Below, in pieces: positions 15,328 to 23,405 of a DNA stretch of 64,000 nucleotides. Where the stretch lies: contig JACEUQ010000001.1 in assembly GCA_024998815.1 (NCBI GenBank), positions 1,674,001 to 1,738,000 on the forward strand, given 5' to 3'. Under the pieces are notes generated by a model that saw only the letters and a program-made list of their open reading frames with translations, did not search any database and was not told where the DNA came from. Numbering within the stretch: position 1 is the first letter of the stretch; each line of letters starts with the position of its first letter. Origin of the DNA: Opitutus sp. (GTDB lineage Bacteria > Verrucomicrobiota > Verrucomicrobiia > Opitutales > Opitutaceae). The position numbers and the translations under genes were made by a program.

Positions 15328-15792
15328 TTACGAATCAAGAACCGCTCCGCTTGGTATAGAAAATAGCAATATTGGGGGGACAAATTGAACACTACGCACA
15401 GGGAACCGATATTGATTCATAATCTCCCCCGTTATAACCCAGCGCTTGCAACCGGCATCAATAAGATAGACTGGACTCGTGCCAAAACCGCAAGCTAGAA
15501 TCGCGCCATCTGAGATTGGTAAGGCTTCGGGTATCTTATCTATGTCAATATCTCTTATGATATCAGCCGTACTCTTACCGAATAGATTTTCGTATGTGCC
15601 CATTGATGGAATGAGGCGGCGATAACCATTATCTATCAACCAAACTTTTGGGTTGTCGTCACCAGGAAGCTTAACGCGTTTACCATTAAGGTCTGGTCTC
15701 GGTTTTTGGACAAATAGCTCAGGAGGAGACTTCCGATTCGAGGAAATTCCTTCCGTTGTTTTAGATGCATTTGGATTAGACGTTTTTTTCAT
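15328..15792 (-). CDS. Protein with two short tandem beta repeats, unknown function (copy 1)
   Basis: 154 residues. A polar N-terminus is followed by two related repeats, VWLIDNGYRRLIPSMGTYENLFG (about 49-71) and VYLIDAGCKRWVITGEIMNQYRF (about 106-128). This [VWY]LID.G.[KR]R pattern resembles repeats found in some secreted cell-surface proteins, but no signal peptide is visible. Its product is the same as the one at 28180-28644. Function unknown. Confidence 0.65.
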   Translation of the reverse strand: MKKTSNPNASKTTEGISSNRKSPPELFVQKPRPDLNGKRVKLPGDDNPKVWLIDNGYRRLIPSMGTYENLFGKSTADIIRDIDIDKIPEALPISDGAILACGFGTSPVYLIDAGCKRWVITGEIMNQYRFPVRSVQFVPPILLFSIPSGAVLDS

Positions 15793-15857
15793 ATTAATTT
15801 AGTATTATTGCGGGGAAATTATATTACAAAATGCGCCGATAGATTTTTTCTTTCTTT

Positions 15858-15892
15858 GCCGAACGTTTAAGCTCAGCGATGAACGTGCTTGG
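15858..15892 (-). other. Truncated attC (copy 1)
   Basis: GCCGAACGTTTAAGCTCAGCG and the first arm are normal up to CTTGG, then the sequence departs into TGCTAATAATTAG with no matching second arm or GTTCGGC end. The same fusion is present at 28710-28744, so it predates the duplication of the cassette. Confidence 0.85.
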
Positions 15893-15985
15893 TGCTAATA
15901 ATTAGAATGCAAGCGGCCTCGGGCACCAGTCAATAACCAGTCGATATTGTTACGTTACGGAAACAAATGCAAATCCGTCTATTTT
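15893..15985. other. Remnant between the truncated attC and the next attC
   Basis: 93 bp with no gene. It contains GGTGC…GCACC complementary blocks and a GTTACGTTACGG word where an attC end would be expected. It looks like a deletion scar inside a former cassette. Confidence 0.5.
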
Positions 15986-16088
15986 GCCGAACGTTAAAGC
16001 TCAGCGATGAACGTGCTTGGCGCGGAGTATGCTGCTCGGAGCATAATCCGTGACAAGCATGTTCATTCGCTGTAGCGCTTGGTTCGGC
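15986..16088 (-). other. attC site of a gene-less cassette
   Basis: 103 bp, ends GCCGAAC and GTTCGGC, standard arms. Confidence 0.95.
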
Positions 16089-16422
16089 TCCGTAACTTTG
16101 TGTCGCTAGTTTTTCGCCGCGCCACCATAAACTTCAAAATTTACTTTTACTTCCATACGCGTGGGCGATTTTTTTTAGGGATTTTAGGTCGTTATTTTAA
16201 TTTTTTGCCGCTTCGCGGCAACTACCTGTCTTAGAAAAAATTTTTTTGGCGTAAAATTCGCATTTCAGAAGAAGTCTCGACTTCAAAAAACGATTCAAAA
16301 ACAAACGACTACTATAGATAAGCAAAAACACGAGCTCGGGCGATAAACTTTACGAAAACTGAAACTAGGCGAAAACAATTCTTAAAAACTGAAACCAAGA
16401 GAATACTATTCCGAATAAATCT
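16089..16422. other. Gene-less cassette body (family 1, copy 2)
   Basis: A diverged homologue of 2408-2742, with the same GCCGCTTCGCGGC hairpin after a T-run and the same order of words (GTGGGCGATTTTTTTT, AACTACCTGTCTTAGAAAAAA). No reading frame is conserved between the copies, but the hairpin and the blocks around it are. Confidence 0.75.
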
Positions 16423-16525
16423 GCCGAACGTTTAAGCTCAGCGATGAACGCGCTTGGCGCGGAGCGTGCTGCTCGGAGCACGATCCGTGACAAGCGTGGT
16501 CATTCGCTGTAGCGCCTGGTTCGGC
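16423..16525 (-). other. attC site of the 98-residue membrane-protein cassette (copy 1)
   Basis: 103 bp, ends GCCGAAC and GTTCGGC, arms GATGAACGCGCTTGG and CAAGCGTGGTCATTC. The cassette-end element follows. Confidence 0.95.
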
Positions 16526-16590
16526 TCAGTACGGTTTGGGTTTCTGGCTCCAGAGATATTCATACGCCTTGGTTCGGCTGCGCAATCGTT

Positions 16591-16887
16591 TTAAGGCTTT
16601 TGAGTTTGCTGGTCAGCTTTGGTTCTTTCTTCAGCACGCCTGACAGCTTCTCTGGCTCTTTCATGAACGCTGCCTTCATTTCTGTAATCAAAATAAGCTG
16701 CAGAAAAACCCGCGAGCACTAAGAAAACTGAAATTAAACGCTTAATTCTGCTAGTAAGAATAACTGCGACAATAGCGAAGATACCCGCTAAGGCCGTTAT
16801 AATTGGGCAGGAGCACAGCAAAACCGAGCTGAGCAAAATGAGCAGTATAGATACTGTCATAGCTGCGGTGCCGTATTTGTTTTTCAT
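16591..16887 (-). CDS. Small membrane protein with a charged tail (copy 1)
   Basis: 98 residues with two or three hydrophobic segments (AAMTVSILLILLSSVLLCSC, ITALAGIFAIVAVIL and ISVFLVLAGFSAAYF), then a charged helical tail ARAVRRAEERTKADQQTQ. Same protein as at 37213-37509, where no longer upstream frame exists, which supports this start. Function unknown. Confidence 0.65.
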   Translation of the reverse strand: MKNKYGTAAMTVSILLILLSSVLLCSCPIITALAGIFAIVAVILTSRIKRLISVFLVLAGFSAAYFDYRNEGSVHERAREAVRRAEERTKADQQTQKP

Positions 16888-16894
16888 AATTTTT

Positions 16895-16997
16895 GCCGAA
16901 CGTCCAAGCTCAGAGAGGACCATACTTGGCGCGAAGCGTGCTGCTCGGAGCACGATCCGTGACAAGTATGGTCGTTCTCTGAAGCGCCTGGTTAGGC
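16895..16997 (-). other. attC site of the 73-residue lipoprotein cassette
   Basis: 103 bp, ends GCCGAAC and GTTAGGC. The outer part is diverged (CAGAGAGGACCATACTTGG and CAAGTATGGTCGTTCTCTG) yet still pairs. Confidence 0.93.
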
Positions 16998-17009
16998 TCA
17001 GTTTTTATA

Positions 17010-17231
17010 TTAAGGGACAACGCGAATCGTGTATGTGGTCGGAACGCCTCCGGACGAAACCGTCCCCATGAACGCATTCATGTGGATAGTGTTTTTTTCT
17101 ACTATAATATTCCCTTTACCATCTGAGGATATATTGGTAACATAAGGTCCTGCTGTAGTGCAGCCGCCAAGAAGTAGTGCCGCAAAGGCAATGAGTGATA
17201 GAGCGCTGATGGTTCTTTTTTGAGGTTTCAT
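17010..17231 (-). CDS. Small lipoprotein, 73 residues
   Basis: MKPQKRTISALSLIAFAALLLGGCTT is a lipoprotein signal with a lipobox LLGGC (Cys24). The mature part is about 50 residues, beta-like and Gly-rich. Probably membrane-anchored, function unknown. The cassette ends pair as GTTAGGC and GCCTAAC, unlike most neighbours. Confidence 0.7.
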   Translation of the reverse strand: MKPQKRTISALSLIAFAALLLGGCTTAGPYVTNISSDGKGNIIVEKNTIHMNAFMGTVSSGGVPTTYTIRVVP

Positions 17232-17332
17232 AGTTTTTGGTTACTGGCTATATTAGATCCCTCTCAATTTGACGATGGTCTTTCCAGGCTTGGGACTGGC
17301 ATGTCGCGGCACAGCTTTGACATGGCTTGATT

Positions 17333-17435
17333 GCCTAACGTTTAAGCTCAGCGACGAACGTGCTTGGCGCGAAGCGTGCTGCTTGGAGCACGATTCGTGA
17401 CAAGCATGTTCGTTCGCTGTAGCGCCTGGTTAGGC
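17333..17435 (-). other. attC site of the isochorismatase-like cassette
   Basis: 103 bp, ends GCCTAAC and GTTAGGC. The TAA inside the R'' end (GCCTAAC on the minus strand) is the stop codon of the hydrolase gene. Confidence 0.95.
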
Positions 17436-17978
17436 TCCGTGGTTTTCAATTATATCTACAGTATTATTTATGGTTGCGAATTCACCATTCAATGCCGCTA
17501 GCGAATAAAAGTGCATATCTTCAGCTGAAACATTACTTTTATCGTGGGCAATCCATTCATAAGCTGCCGTCGCATCAGAAATTACTATTACCTCAAAACC
17601 TAAATTTGCCCCCATTCGGGCCGAGGTAGAAATACAATGCGGCGTCGTAAGACCTGCTAACACGAGCTTATCCACACCAAGTAACTTCAATTTTTCATAA
17701 AGAGAAGTCCCAATAAAAGCACTGTTCACAGTCTTTCCAATAACCTCTTCGCCGACGATTGGCTGGACTATATCCTTGATTTCATTACCAGCACGATCAG
17801 GACGCAAAGGGGATTCAGCCTCTGTTGAATCATGTCGTATGTGAAATACCGGCAAGCGTCGCTCCCTGAAATGGAATAATAGCTTTTGTGCATTTTTTTC
17901 TGCATCGGGATTATTACGCACGCCCCATTTTGGGTGATCAAACCCCTTTTGAATATCGATTAATAGCAAGGCCTTCAT
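17430..17978 (-). CDS. Isochorismatase-family cysteine hydrolase
   Basis: 182 residues, alpha/beta hydrolase of the isochorismatase-like (nicotinamidase) family. The catalytic triad is visible: Asp8 in ALLLIDIQKGF, Lys in VIGKTVNSAF (about 82) and Cys in AGLTTPHCISTSA (about 114). The family hydrolyses amides or vinyl ethers such as nicotinamide or isochorismate. The actual substrate is unknown, and the absence of clear metal ligands makes nicotinamidase activity less likely. The stop codon is supplied by the cassette's own attC. Confidence 0.85.
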   Translation of the reverse strand: MKALLLIDIQKGFDHPKWGVRNNPDAEKNAQKLLFHFRERRLPVFHIRHDSTEAESPLRPDRAGNEIKDIVQPIVGEEVIGKTVNSAFIGTSLYEKLKLLGVDKLVLAGLTTPHCISTSARMGANLGFEVIVISDATAAYEWIAHDKSNVSAEDMHFYSLAALNGEFATINNTVDIIENHGA

Positions 17979-17984
17979 ATTTTT

Positions 17985-18087
17985 GCCTAATGTTTAAGCT
18001 CAGCGATGAACGCGCTTGGCGCGGAGCGTGCTGCTCGGAGCACGATCCGTGACAAGCGTGTTCATTCGCTGTAGCGCCTTGTTAGGC
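17985..18087 (-). other. attC site of the 152-residue-protein cassette
   Basis: 103 bp, ends GCCTAAT and GTTAGGC, arms GATGAACGCGCTTGG and CAAGCGTGTTCATTC. Confidence 0.94.
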
Positions 18088-18093
18088 TCATTT

Positions 18094-18552
18094 CTACTTT
18101 TTATCATTTGAAGTATTTGTAACCGTGATGCCGAACTTACTTAAGGCCAAAACAAGCTCCTCTGCTAGTTTGGAGTCATACTCTGTATCGATCCATTTTT
18201 TACTCTTGAACAACCCAAAAACTCTAACCTCCCGTTTTTCTCTTTTGGATATGCTAAGCATCCAGTCGCCCAAATTTGATCCTAAAGCGTGCTCGGCGTC
18301 ATCAGGATAGGCGTAGACACAAATCTCATGACAGACTAACCGCCTTGGATCGTCGATATCAGGGCACTCACCAGAAAGGACAGCCCAACCCCAATCTTCC
18401 TCTAGATAATCTAGTTCCCAACCGGGCAGTTCTTGCACTATCCATTTGGCCATATCTTCACCATACATCGGGTTGCCGGCATTGCAACCTGGCGGGAGTT
18501 GACCCGTAAGCCGAAATTTGTCGGTGCGAAATTTCAAATCAAGTTTAGTCAT
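18094..18552 (-). CDS. Hypothetical cassette protein, 152 residues
   Basis: A soluble acidic protein. ELPGWELDYLEEDWGWAVLSG…HEICVYAYPDD is rich in Trp and acidic residues and looks like a small alpha/beta domain. I cannot name the family. It ends 7 bp before its attC and starts about 15 bp after the next one. Confidence 0.65.
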   Translation of the reverse strand: MTKLDLKFRTDKFRLTGQLPPGCNAGNPMYGEDMAKWIVQELPGWELDYLEEDWGWAVLSGECPDIDDPRRLVCHEICVYAYPDDAEHALGSNLGDWMLSISKREKREVRVFGLFKSKKWIDTEYDSKLAEELVLALSKFGITVTNTSNDKK

Positions 18553-18567
18553 AGATTATGATTTATT

Positions 18568-18670
18568 GCCTAACGTTTAAGCTCAGCGATGAGCGTGCTT
18601 GGCGCGGAGTATGCTGCTCGGAGCATAATCCGTGACAAGCATGCTCATTCGCTGTAGCGCCTGGTTCGGC
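18568..18670 (-). other. attC site of the 85-residue membrane-protein cassette (copy 1)
   Basis: 103 bp, ends GCCTAAC and GTTCGGC, arms GATGAGCGTGCTTGG and CAAGCATGCTCATTC, a compensated change. Confidence 0.95.
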
Positions 18671-18721
18671 TCAGTAGCTTGGGTTTCTGAATTCTGTGAA
18701 TGCATTGATTCTGAAGTTTGG

Positions 18722-18979
18722 CTATCGCTTAAAAATAAACCTTATCGCGTCCCAAATTCCGGCGTATTTCTGATTACGGCCAATATAATTTTCAAGAACG
18801 TAAAACAAGTAATAATAAAACCTGCAAAAACCCCAAATCGTAGTGGCCAACAGAAAAGCGGTACGAAAATTTTGGCTTTCGAATAAAATCGTCCCGCCCG
18901 CCAAAAGGCCGATAAGCAAAAACAGAAAACTTTTCGCGTGAAGCAATGGCTTACTTTTGATGTCACGAAATAGGCTCAT
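18722..18979 (-). CDS. Small membrane protein, 85 residues (copy 1)
   Basis: Two hydrophobic segments (SFLFLLIGLLAGGTILF and TAFLLATTIWGFCRFYYYLFYVL) with a basic C-terminus. It is the same as the product at 27709-27966 except for Ser17, which is Gly there. Start 6 bp from the upstream attC. Function unknown. Confidence 0.65.
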   Translation of the reverse strand: MSLFRDIKSKPLLHAKSFLFLLIGLLAGGTILFESQNFRTAFLLATTIWGFCRFYYYLFYVLENYIGRNQKYAGIWDAIRFIFKR

Positions 18980-18985
18980 AATTTT

Positions 18986-19088
18986 GCCGAACGTTTAAGC
19001 TCAGCGATGAACGTGCTTGGCGCGGAGCGTGCTGCTCGGAGCACGATCCGTGACAAGCATGTTCATTCGCTGTAGCGCCTGGTTCGGC
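18986..19088 (-). other. attC site of the 72-residue-protein cassette (copy 1)
   Basis: 103 bp, ends GCCGAAC and GTTCGGC, standard arms. The cassette-end element follows. Confidence 0.95.
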
Positions 19089-19169
19089 TCAGTACTGCTT
19101 GGGTTTCTGGCTCCAGAGATATTCATACGCAATGGTTCGGCTCAGTGGTTTATATTTCAGAGTAGTGAT

Positions 19170-19388
19170 TCATTCACCAATTAAATCGGGATTATTGTTT
19201 CGGTTCTGGCGCTCGGAAATAATGTCCCAATGACCTTCCTGCGACAAATAAATATCACAAGCGTTCCGGCGAATAAACTCATCGACCGGCAAACCTTCTA
19301 CGAGAGGAATCTTCCATCGCTTGAGCTTCCCATTAACAAAACATTTCTCAATCCGATAATCTTTGTTTTTAATTTGTTTCTTCTTCAT
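19170..19388 (-). CDS. Hypothetical basic protein, 72 residues (copy 1)
   Basis: A soluble, Lys/Arg-rich protein: MKKKQIKNKDYRIEKCFVNGKLKRWKIPL, then a helical part. No family recognised. Its start is unusually far (about 137 bp) from the upstream attC, leaving a leader of no clear content. The whole cassette, leader included, is repeated at 27015-27554. Confidence 0.6.
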   Translation of the reverse strand: MKKKQIKNKDYRIEKCFVNGKLKRWKIPLVEGLPVDEFIRRNACDIYLSQEGHWDIISERQNRNNNPDLIGE

Positions 19389-19525
19389 GTGTCGCAGGCA
19401 CGTGAAACTGGATTAGGTAAAATCTTTAGGGAGTAAAACGTAGGCTTCGTACGGGCATTCTAAAAACTAGTCGATTAGTTTTGATATTCGAATGCACCGT
19501 GTCGCGCACCAATGTCTTTAATTTT

Positions 19526-19628
19526 GCCGAACGCTCAAGCTCAGCGATGAAGAGGAATGGCGCGACCTGTGCGGCTCGGAGCACAGGGCGTGACAGTCCT
19601 CGGAATTCGCTGTAGCGCTTTGTTCGGC
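19526..19628 (-). other. attC site of the coiled-coil membrane-protein cassette (copy 1)
   Basis: 103 bp, ends GCCGAAC and GTTCGGC. A diverged stem (GATGAAGAGGAATGG and CAGTCCTCGGAATTC, centre CCTGTGCGGCTCGGAGCACAGG) shared with the site at 35231. Confidence 0.94.
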
Positions 19629-19644
19629 TCAGTTTTCATTTTCA

Positions 19645-19977
19645 TTACGCTCGAAATATAATATATCCACCCCCAGCGCCTTTCCGGCGTTCCGAAATAG
19701 GAATATACACTGTTTTCGGCTCTCCTTCTTTATGAACAATCTTCGACAATTTATCAATTATCTCATTTTCCCCTTCTGCCTCTTCATTATGACGCTCTTT
19801 TATAGCGCGGAGGGTATCAAGGTGGGATTCCTCCATCTTTGCGATCTTCTGAGTAAGTTCAGAGTTTTTTGTTTTGATGTCTGCGTTTTGGCGATGCGCC
19901 TTGACCAACAGAAGCGCCTCAGTGAATGCGATAAGGATAAAGCCGCCGCAAAGGCTAATTAGAAGTTGTTCGCTCAT
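19645..19977 (-). CDS. Membrane-anchored coiled-coil protein (copy 1)
   Basis: 110 residues: an N-terminal membrane helix (LLISLCGGFILIAFTEALLLV), a charged coiled coil (about 32-80) and a short C-terminus with KTVYIPISERRKGAGGGYIIF. No enzymatic motif. Identical to 35350-35682. Confidence 0.7.
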   Translation of the reverse strand: MSEQLLISLCGGFILIAFTEALLLVKAHRQNADIKTKNSELTQKIAKMEESHLDTLRAIKERHNEEAEGENEIIDKLSKIVHKEGEPKTVYIPISERRKGAGGGYIIFRA

Positions 19978-19988
19978 GGTTTTATATT

Positions 19989-20091
19989 GCCGAACGTTTA
20001 AGCTCAGCGATAGACGCGCTTGGCGCGGTTCATGCGGCTCGGAGCATGAACCGTGACAAGCGTGGCTATTCGCTGTAGCGCTTGGTTCGGC
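19989..20091 (-). other. attC site of a gene-less cassette (family 2, copy 1)
   Basis: 103 bp, ends GCCGAAC and GTTCGGC. Centre GTTCATGCGGCTCGGAGCATGAAC, arms GATAGACGCGCTTGG and CAAGCGTGGCTATTC. Confidence 0.95.
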
Positions 20092-20369
20092 TCAGTAGTT
20101 TGAGTTTCTGTGGATGGCTTCGCCCCGTTACGTACCGCTTTAAGCAACATTTGAGCCATATTTGGGATTAAAAAAACTTAAATCTGTAAATTGACCAGTC
20201 TTAATTCGCAGCTCCGCTGCACTTTCAGCAATTTCTATAAACTATGCCGGAAATTCAGCATCGGCCTCCGGACGCCATGGAGACTAGATCTACAAACGGA
20301 GTTCGGATTTTAAAACAAACGAAGTCCATACCTGAATAATAATACGCTATTCCGAAACCGGTTATTTTT
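20092..20369. other. Gene-less cassette body (family 2, copy 1)
   Basis: No gene is visible. It contains the hairpin GCAGCTCCGCTGC followed by ACTTTC, and about 60 bp further the conserved word GCATCGGCCTCCGGACGCC. Repeated at 23128-23405, and the same two motifs recur in the cassettes at 24545 and 26047. Confidence 0.75.
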
Positions 20370-20472
20370 GCCGAACGTTAAAGCTCAGCGACGGAGTGGC
20401 TTGGCGCGGAGTGTGCTGCTCGGAGCACAATCCGTGACAAGCCATTCCGTTCGCTGTAGCGCCTGGTTCGGC
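20370..20472 (-). other. attC site of the 86-residue-protein cassette
   Basis: 103 bp, ends GCCGAAC and GTTCGGC, arms GACGGAGTGGCTTGG and CAAGCCATTCCGTTC. The cassette-end element follows. Confidence 0.95.
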
Positions 20473-20610
20473 GATTGAGGGTTTGGGTTTCTGGCTCCAG
20501 AGATATTCATTCGCGCTTGGTGTTTGATGATCGCTGTAAAACTGAAATCGCCACGAATAAACTATTTCTGAACATGCAATCGACGAGTAAATATTCAAAG
20601 ATTACACATT

Positions 20611-20871
20611 TCAAACTGCAACAGAAAGCGATTGACGAAGAGTAAACAAAACAGCGTCGGGCAAGGCGTCATCTGGCAAAATAGCGTACTTCGGCTGACG
20701 AACTCTAAGTCGTGCCACATATCGTGAAATAAGAGATTTCAGCTCAGCTTGATCACTCTCATGTTTCTCACGCAAAAACGGTTCTTCGCCTACCATCATC
20801 ATGGCGGTGTTAACCATGTCATAAATTTCTGAAATATCATGCGTCATATTTAGTTTAGAGTTTACGGGCAC
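20611..20871 (-). CDS. Hypothetical helical protein, 86 residues
   Basis: A soluble helical protein, MTHDISEIYDMVNTAMMMVGEE…KSLISRYVARLRVRQPKYAI. A start at the Met eight codons in is equally possible. No family recognised. Confidence 0.55.
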   Translation of the reverse strand: MPVNSKLNMTHDISEIYDMVNTAMMMVGEEPFLREKHESDQAELKSLISRYVARLRVRQPKYAILPDDALPDAVLFTLRQSLSVAV

Positions 20872-20903
20872 TATGATTAAATCGATTTACTGGCATTATT
20901 TTT

Positions 20904-21006
20904 GCCGAACGTTTAAGCTCAGCGATGAAGTGCGTTGGCGCGGAGCGTGCTGCTCGGAGCACGATCCGTGACAATGCACTTCATTCGCTGTAGCGCCTGG
21001 TTCGGC
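20904..21006 (-). other. attC site of the EF-Tu-domain-like cassette (copy 1)
   Basis: 103 bp, ends GCCGAAC and GTTCGGC, arms GATGAAGTGCGTTGG and CAATGCACTTCATTC. Confidence 0.95.
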
Positions 21007-21016
21007 TGTATAGTTT

Positions 21017-21367
21017 TCATTTCAGTGATTCGAAAATTTCGGTAACTACAACTTCGCCAACTTTCCTGGTTCCCTCGCAAACCCAAAATTCAGTTCCGAT
21101 TCGAATATTCTGGCGATGAACTTCATTTCGTAATTCATCACTCAATATTGTGAAATCTGCATGTGACGAATTCGGAACTTCGGATTGTTCGGGCAATTCG
21201 TGGAATGAGGCATCCAAAAAGCGCGGCCAGATCATAAAAAGACCATCGACATCATTTTTATAGGCCAAATCAGGGCGATAACCTTGGCGAACTAAACTTT
21301 TCCTTCCGCCATCTTTCTCCGAAATAAAACTCACGCGTCCACGAAAATCAGAAGAAGGTCGTTTCAT
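21017..21367 (-). CDS. Stand-alone protein resembling EF-Tu domain III (copy 1)
   Basis: 116 residues. GGRKSLVRQGYRPDLAY near the start and IGTEFWVCEGTRKVGEVVVTEIFE at the end match the opening (GGR..P…GYRPQF) and closing (G..FAIREGGRTVG.GVV..I) strands of the elongation factor Tu C-terminal barrel. The length fits one such domain. No GTPase domain is present, so its role is unknown. A ligand- or protein-binding barrel is the most that can be said. The product is the same as at 26655-27005. Confidence 0.65.
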   Translation of the reverse strand: MKRPSSDFRGRVSFISEKDGGRKSLVRQGYRPDLAYKNDVDGLFMIWPRFLDASFHELPEQSEVPNSSHADFTILSDELRNEVHRQNIRIGTEFWVCEGTRKVGEVVVTEIFESLK

Positions 21368-21376
21368 ATTATTTTT

Positions 21377-21479
21377 GCCGAACGTTTAAGCTCAGCGATG
21401 AACGCGCTTGGCGCGGAGCGTGCTGCTCGGAGCACGATCCGTGACAAGCGCGTTCATTCGCTGTAGCGCCTGGTTCGGC
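21377..21479 (-). other. attC site of the 134-residue-protein cassette (copy 1)
   Basis: 103 bp, ends GCCGAAC and GTTCGGC, arms GATGAACGCGCTTGG and CAAGCGCGTTCATTC. The gene's TGA stop directly abuts the site. Confidence 0.95.
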
Positions 21480-21884
21480 TCATTTTGTATCTTTTCTGTA
21501 TGCATCTAAATCCGTTGTTCCCGAGTAAAGGTGGCGAATAAAACTATTCCGTTCATGCCAGATAATATCCAAATCCCAGACGCAAAATGAATACTTCGTC
21601 AAGTCTTCAACCCAAACATCAGGCTCTTTCACTGACACACTCACGAAAAGCTCATTATTATTCCGCCACCAACCAACAATTAAATATTCGCAAGTGGCAC
21701 CGTCATGCAAAATAGCGAATCCAGGCGTGGCGGAATCTATTTTCTTCTGGGACTTCACGAAAGCCAACCTATCCTGATAACGACTAGCATCAACTTCGGC
21801 TCCGCTTGCAGAAATAGTGTAGAGTTTAAGCCCATCAGCATCGAATGTTGGCGAAAGCGAAGAAGTTTTGCGTGGCTTATACAT
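21480..21884 (-). CDS. Hypothetical cassette protein, 134 residues (copy 1)
   Basis: A soluble alpha/beta protein: GFAILHDGATCEYLIVGWWRNNNELFVSVSV, then VEDLTKYSFCVWDLDIIWHERNSFIRHLYS. The WDLxIIxHERxxxxRxL stretch resembles small cassette and phage proteins of unknown function. The product is identical to 33537-33941. No catalytic motif is recognised. Confidence 0.65.
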   Translation of the reverse strand: MYKPRKTSSLSPTFDADGLKLYTISASGAEVDASRYQDRLAFVKSQKKIDSATPGFAILHDGATCEYLIVGWWRNNNELFVSVSVKEPDVWVEDLTKYSFCVWDLDIIWHERNSFIRHLYSGTTDLDAYRKDTK

Positions 21885-21895
21885 TGGTTATTTCT

Positions 21896-21998
21896 GCCGA
21901 ACGTTTAAGCTCAGCGATGAACGTGCTTGGCGCGGAGCGTGCTGCTCGGAGCACGATCCGTGACAAGCATGTTCATTCGCTGTAGCGCCTGGTTCGGC
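21896..21998 (-). other. attC site of the 137-residue helical-protein cassette
   Basis: 103 bp, ends GCCGAAC and GTTCGGC, standard arms. The cassette-end element follows. Confidence 0.95.
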
Positions 21999-22081
21999 TC
22001 AGTAAGGTTTGAGTTTCTGGCTCCAGAGATATTCATGCGCATTTGATCGCAGTGGTTTCAGTATTCCGAAGAAAAACGCAA

Positions 22082-22495
22082 TCAACGGCTATTGATTATG
22101 GCCTCAATATTTTCAGGCGACAAAAAAACTGCGGCTAAAACCGACCTCATCTTAGCCGGACTAGAATGACACGCGTCAAATTCATCCATCAACCCCATAT
22201 GGCAAAGGCGCTCATTGACCGTCATTCCACCAACTTCCTTTCTGTAAGATTCCTTAAATTCCGACCATGCAGCATAAAGATTATTATATACAAACGAATC
22301 TTCCATCCACGGGTCAGAAATCAACTTCTCAAATGTCGATAATTTATGGCGCATGGTGCCATATTTCGATAAAGAATCCTTAATATCTCGCAGAAAATTG
22401 ATCTGCCTCGAGATCAAATCACGATCAGCTGATGATGCGACCATTTTTGAGCAGTCTACAAAAACCTCGATTGTCTTGTCGATGACTTGGTTCAT
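22082..22495 (-). CDS. Hypothetical helical protein, 137 residues
   Basis: Predominantly helical and soluble, MNQVIDKTIEVFVDCSKMVASSADRDLISRQINFLRDIKDSL…, no family recognised. It starts 6 bp from the upstream attC. Confidence 0.6.
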   Translation of the reverse strand: MNQVIDKTIEVFVDCSKMVASSADRDLISRQINFLRDIKDSLSKYGTMRHKLSTFEKLISDPWMEDSFVYNNLYAAWSEFKESYRKEVGGMTVNERLCHMGLMDEFDACHSSPAKMRSVLAAVFLSPENIEAIINSR

Positions 22496-22501
22496 GTTTT
22501 T

Positions 22502-22604
22502 GCCGAACGTTTAAGCTCAGCGATGAACTGCGTTGGCGCAGAGCGTGCTGCTCGGAGCACGATCTGTGACAATGCAGTTCATTCGCTGTAGCGCCTGGTT
22601 CGGC
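22502..22604 (-). other. attC site of the lipoprotein cassette (copy 2)
   Basis: 103 bp, identical in arms and centre to the site at 1108. The cassette-end element follows. Confidence 0.95.
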
Positions 22605-22645
22605 TGTATAGTTTTTCGGTTTCTGGGTCCAGAGGTATTCATGCG

Positions 22646-23014
22646 CTATAAAGGCTGGTTCGGCACAGTTTTCTTCTCCCAGAGCCGGGAATATCTGAGC
22701 ACCTGTCCACTGCTGGAAATCTCCATCTCCACAATCTCCCCATAACTATTACCGGGATAATCTGCGCACGCGCGGACGATCCAATTCTTCTCGGTCTTTT
22801 TCTTTGGATAGAGCGCGTCCGAGTCTTTATCGCTGAGAACGAAACTCCATCCAAGTCGGCCTTCCCTTGTTCGGATTTCGCTTTGCGCTGCGGCTCTTAC
22901 TACGGGCCAGCTGGAATCTTGCTTGAGCGCCTTCCACTCCACGAGCGATTCAGATGTGCTGCATCCCCAGGTTAGCAACAAGACGAGTGCGAGGAGTGGA
23001 GCGTATGCGTGCAT
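22646..23014 (-). CDS. Small lipoprotein, unknown function (copy 2)
   Basis: Same 122-residue product as at 1252-1620, with a lipoprotein signal and Cys18. The whole cassette including its attC is duplicated. The sequences diverge only in the upstream neighbour's attC, as expected for independent cassette insertion. Confidence 0.75.
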   Translation of the reverse strand: MHAYAPLLALVLLLTWGCSTSESLVEWKALKQDSSWPVVRAAAQSEIRTREGRLGWSFVLSDKDSDALYPKKKTEKNWIVRACADYPGNSYGEIVEMEISSSGQVLRYSRLWEKKTVPNQPL

Positions 23015-23024
23015 GATTTCTTTT

Positions 23025-23127
23025 GCCGAACGTTTAAGCTCAGCGATAGACGCGCTTGGCGCGGTTCATGCGGCTCGGAGCATGAACCGTGACAAGCGTG
23101 GCTATTCGCTGTAGCGCTTGGTTCGGC
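23025..23127 (-). other. attC site of a gene-less cassette (family 2, copy 2)
   Basis: 103 bp, same sequence as the site at 19989 (GTTCATGCGGCTCGGAGCATGAAC centre). Confidence 0.95.
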
Positions 23128-23405
23128 TCAGTAGTTTGAGTTTCTGTGGATGGCTTCGCCCCGTTACGTACCGCTTTAAGCAACATTTGAGCCATATTTG
23201 GGATTAAAAAAACTTAAATCTGTAAATTGACCAGTCTTAATTCGCAGCTCCGCTGCACTTTCAGCAATTTCTATAAACTATGCCGGAAATTCAGCATCGG
23301 CCTCCGGACGCCATGGAGACTAGATCTACAAACGGAGTTCGGATTTTAAAACAAACGAAGTCCATACCTGAATAATAATACGCTATTCCGAAACCGGTTA
23401 TTTTT
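23128..23405. other. Gene-less cassette body (family 2, copy 2)
   Basis: The same sequence as 20092-20369. It is the cassette immediately downstream of the attI-like core at 23406, so it would be the first to receive transcripts from the embedded Pc-like promoter. Confidence 0.8.
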
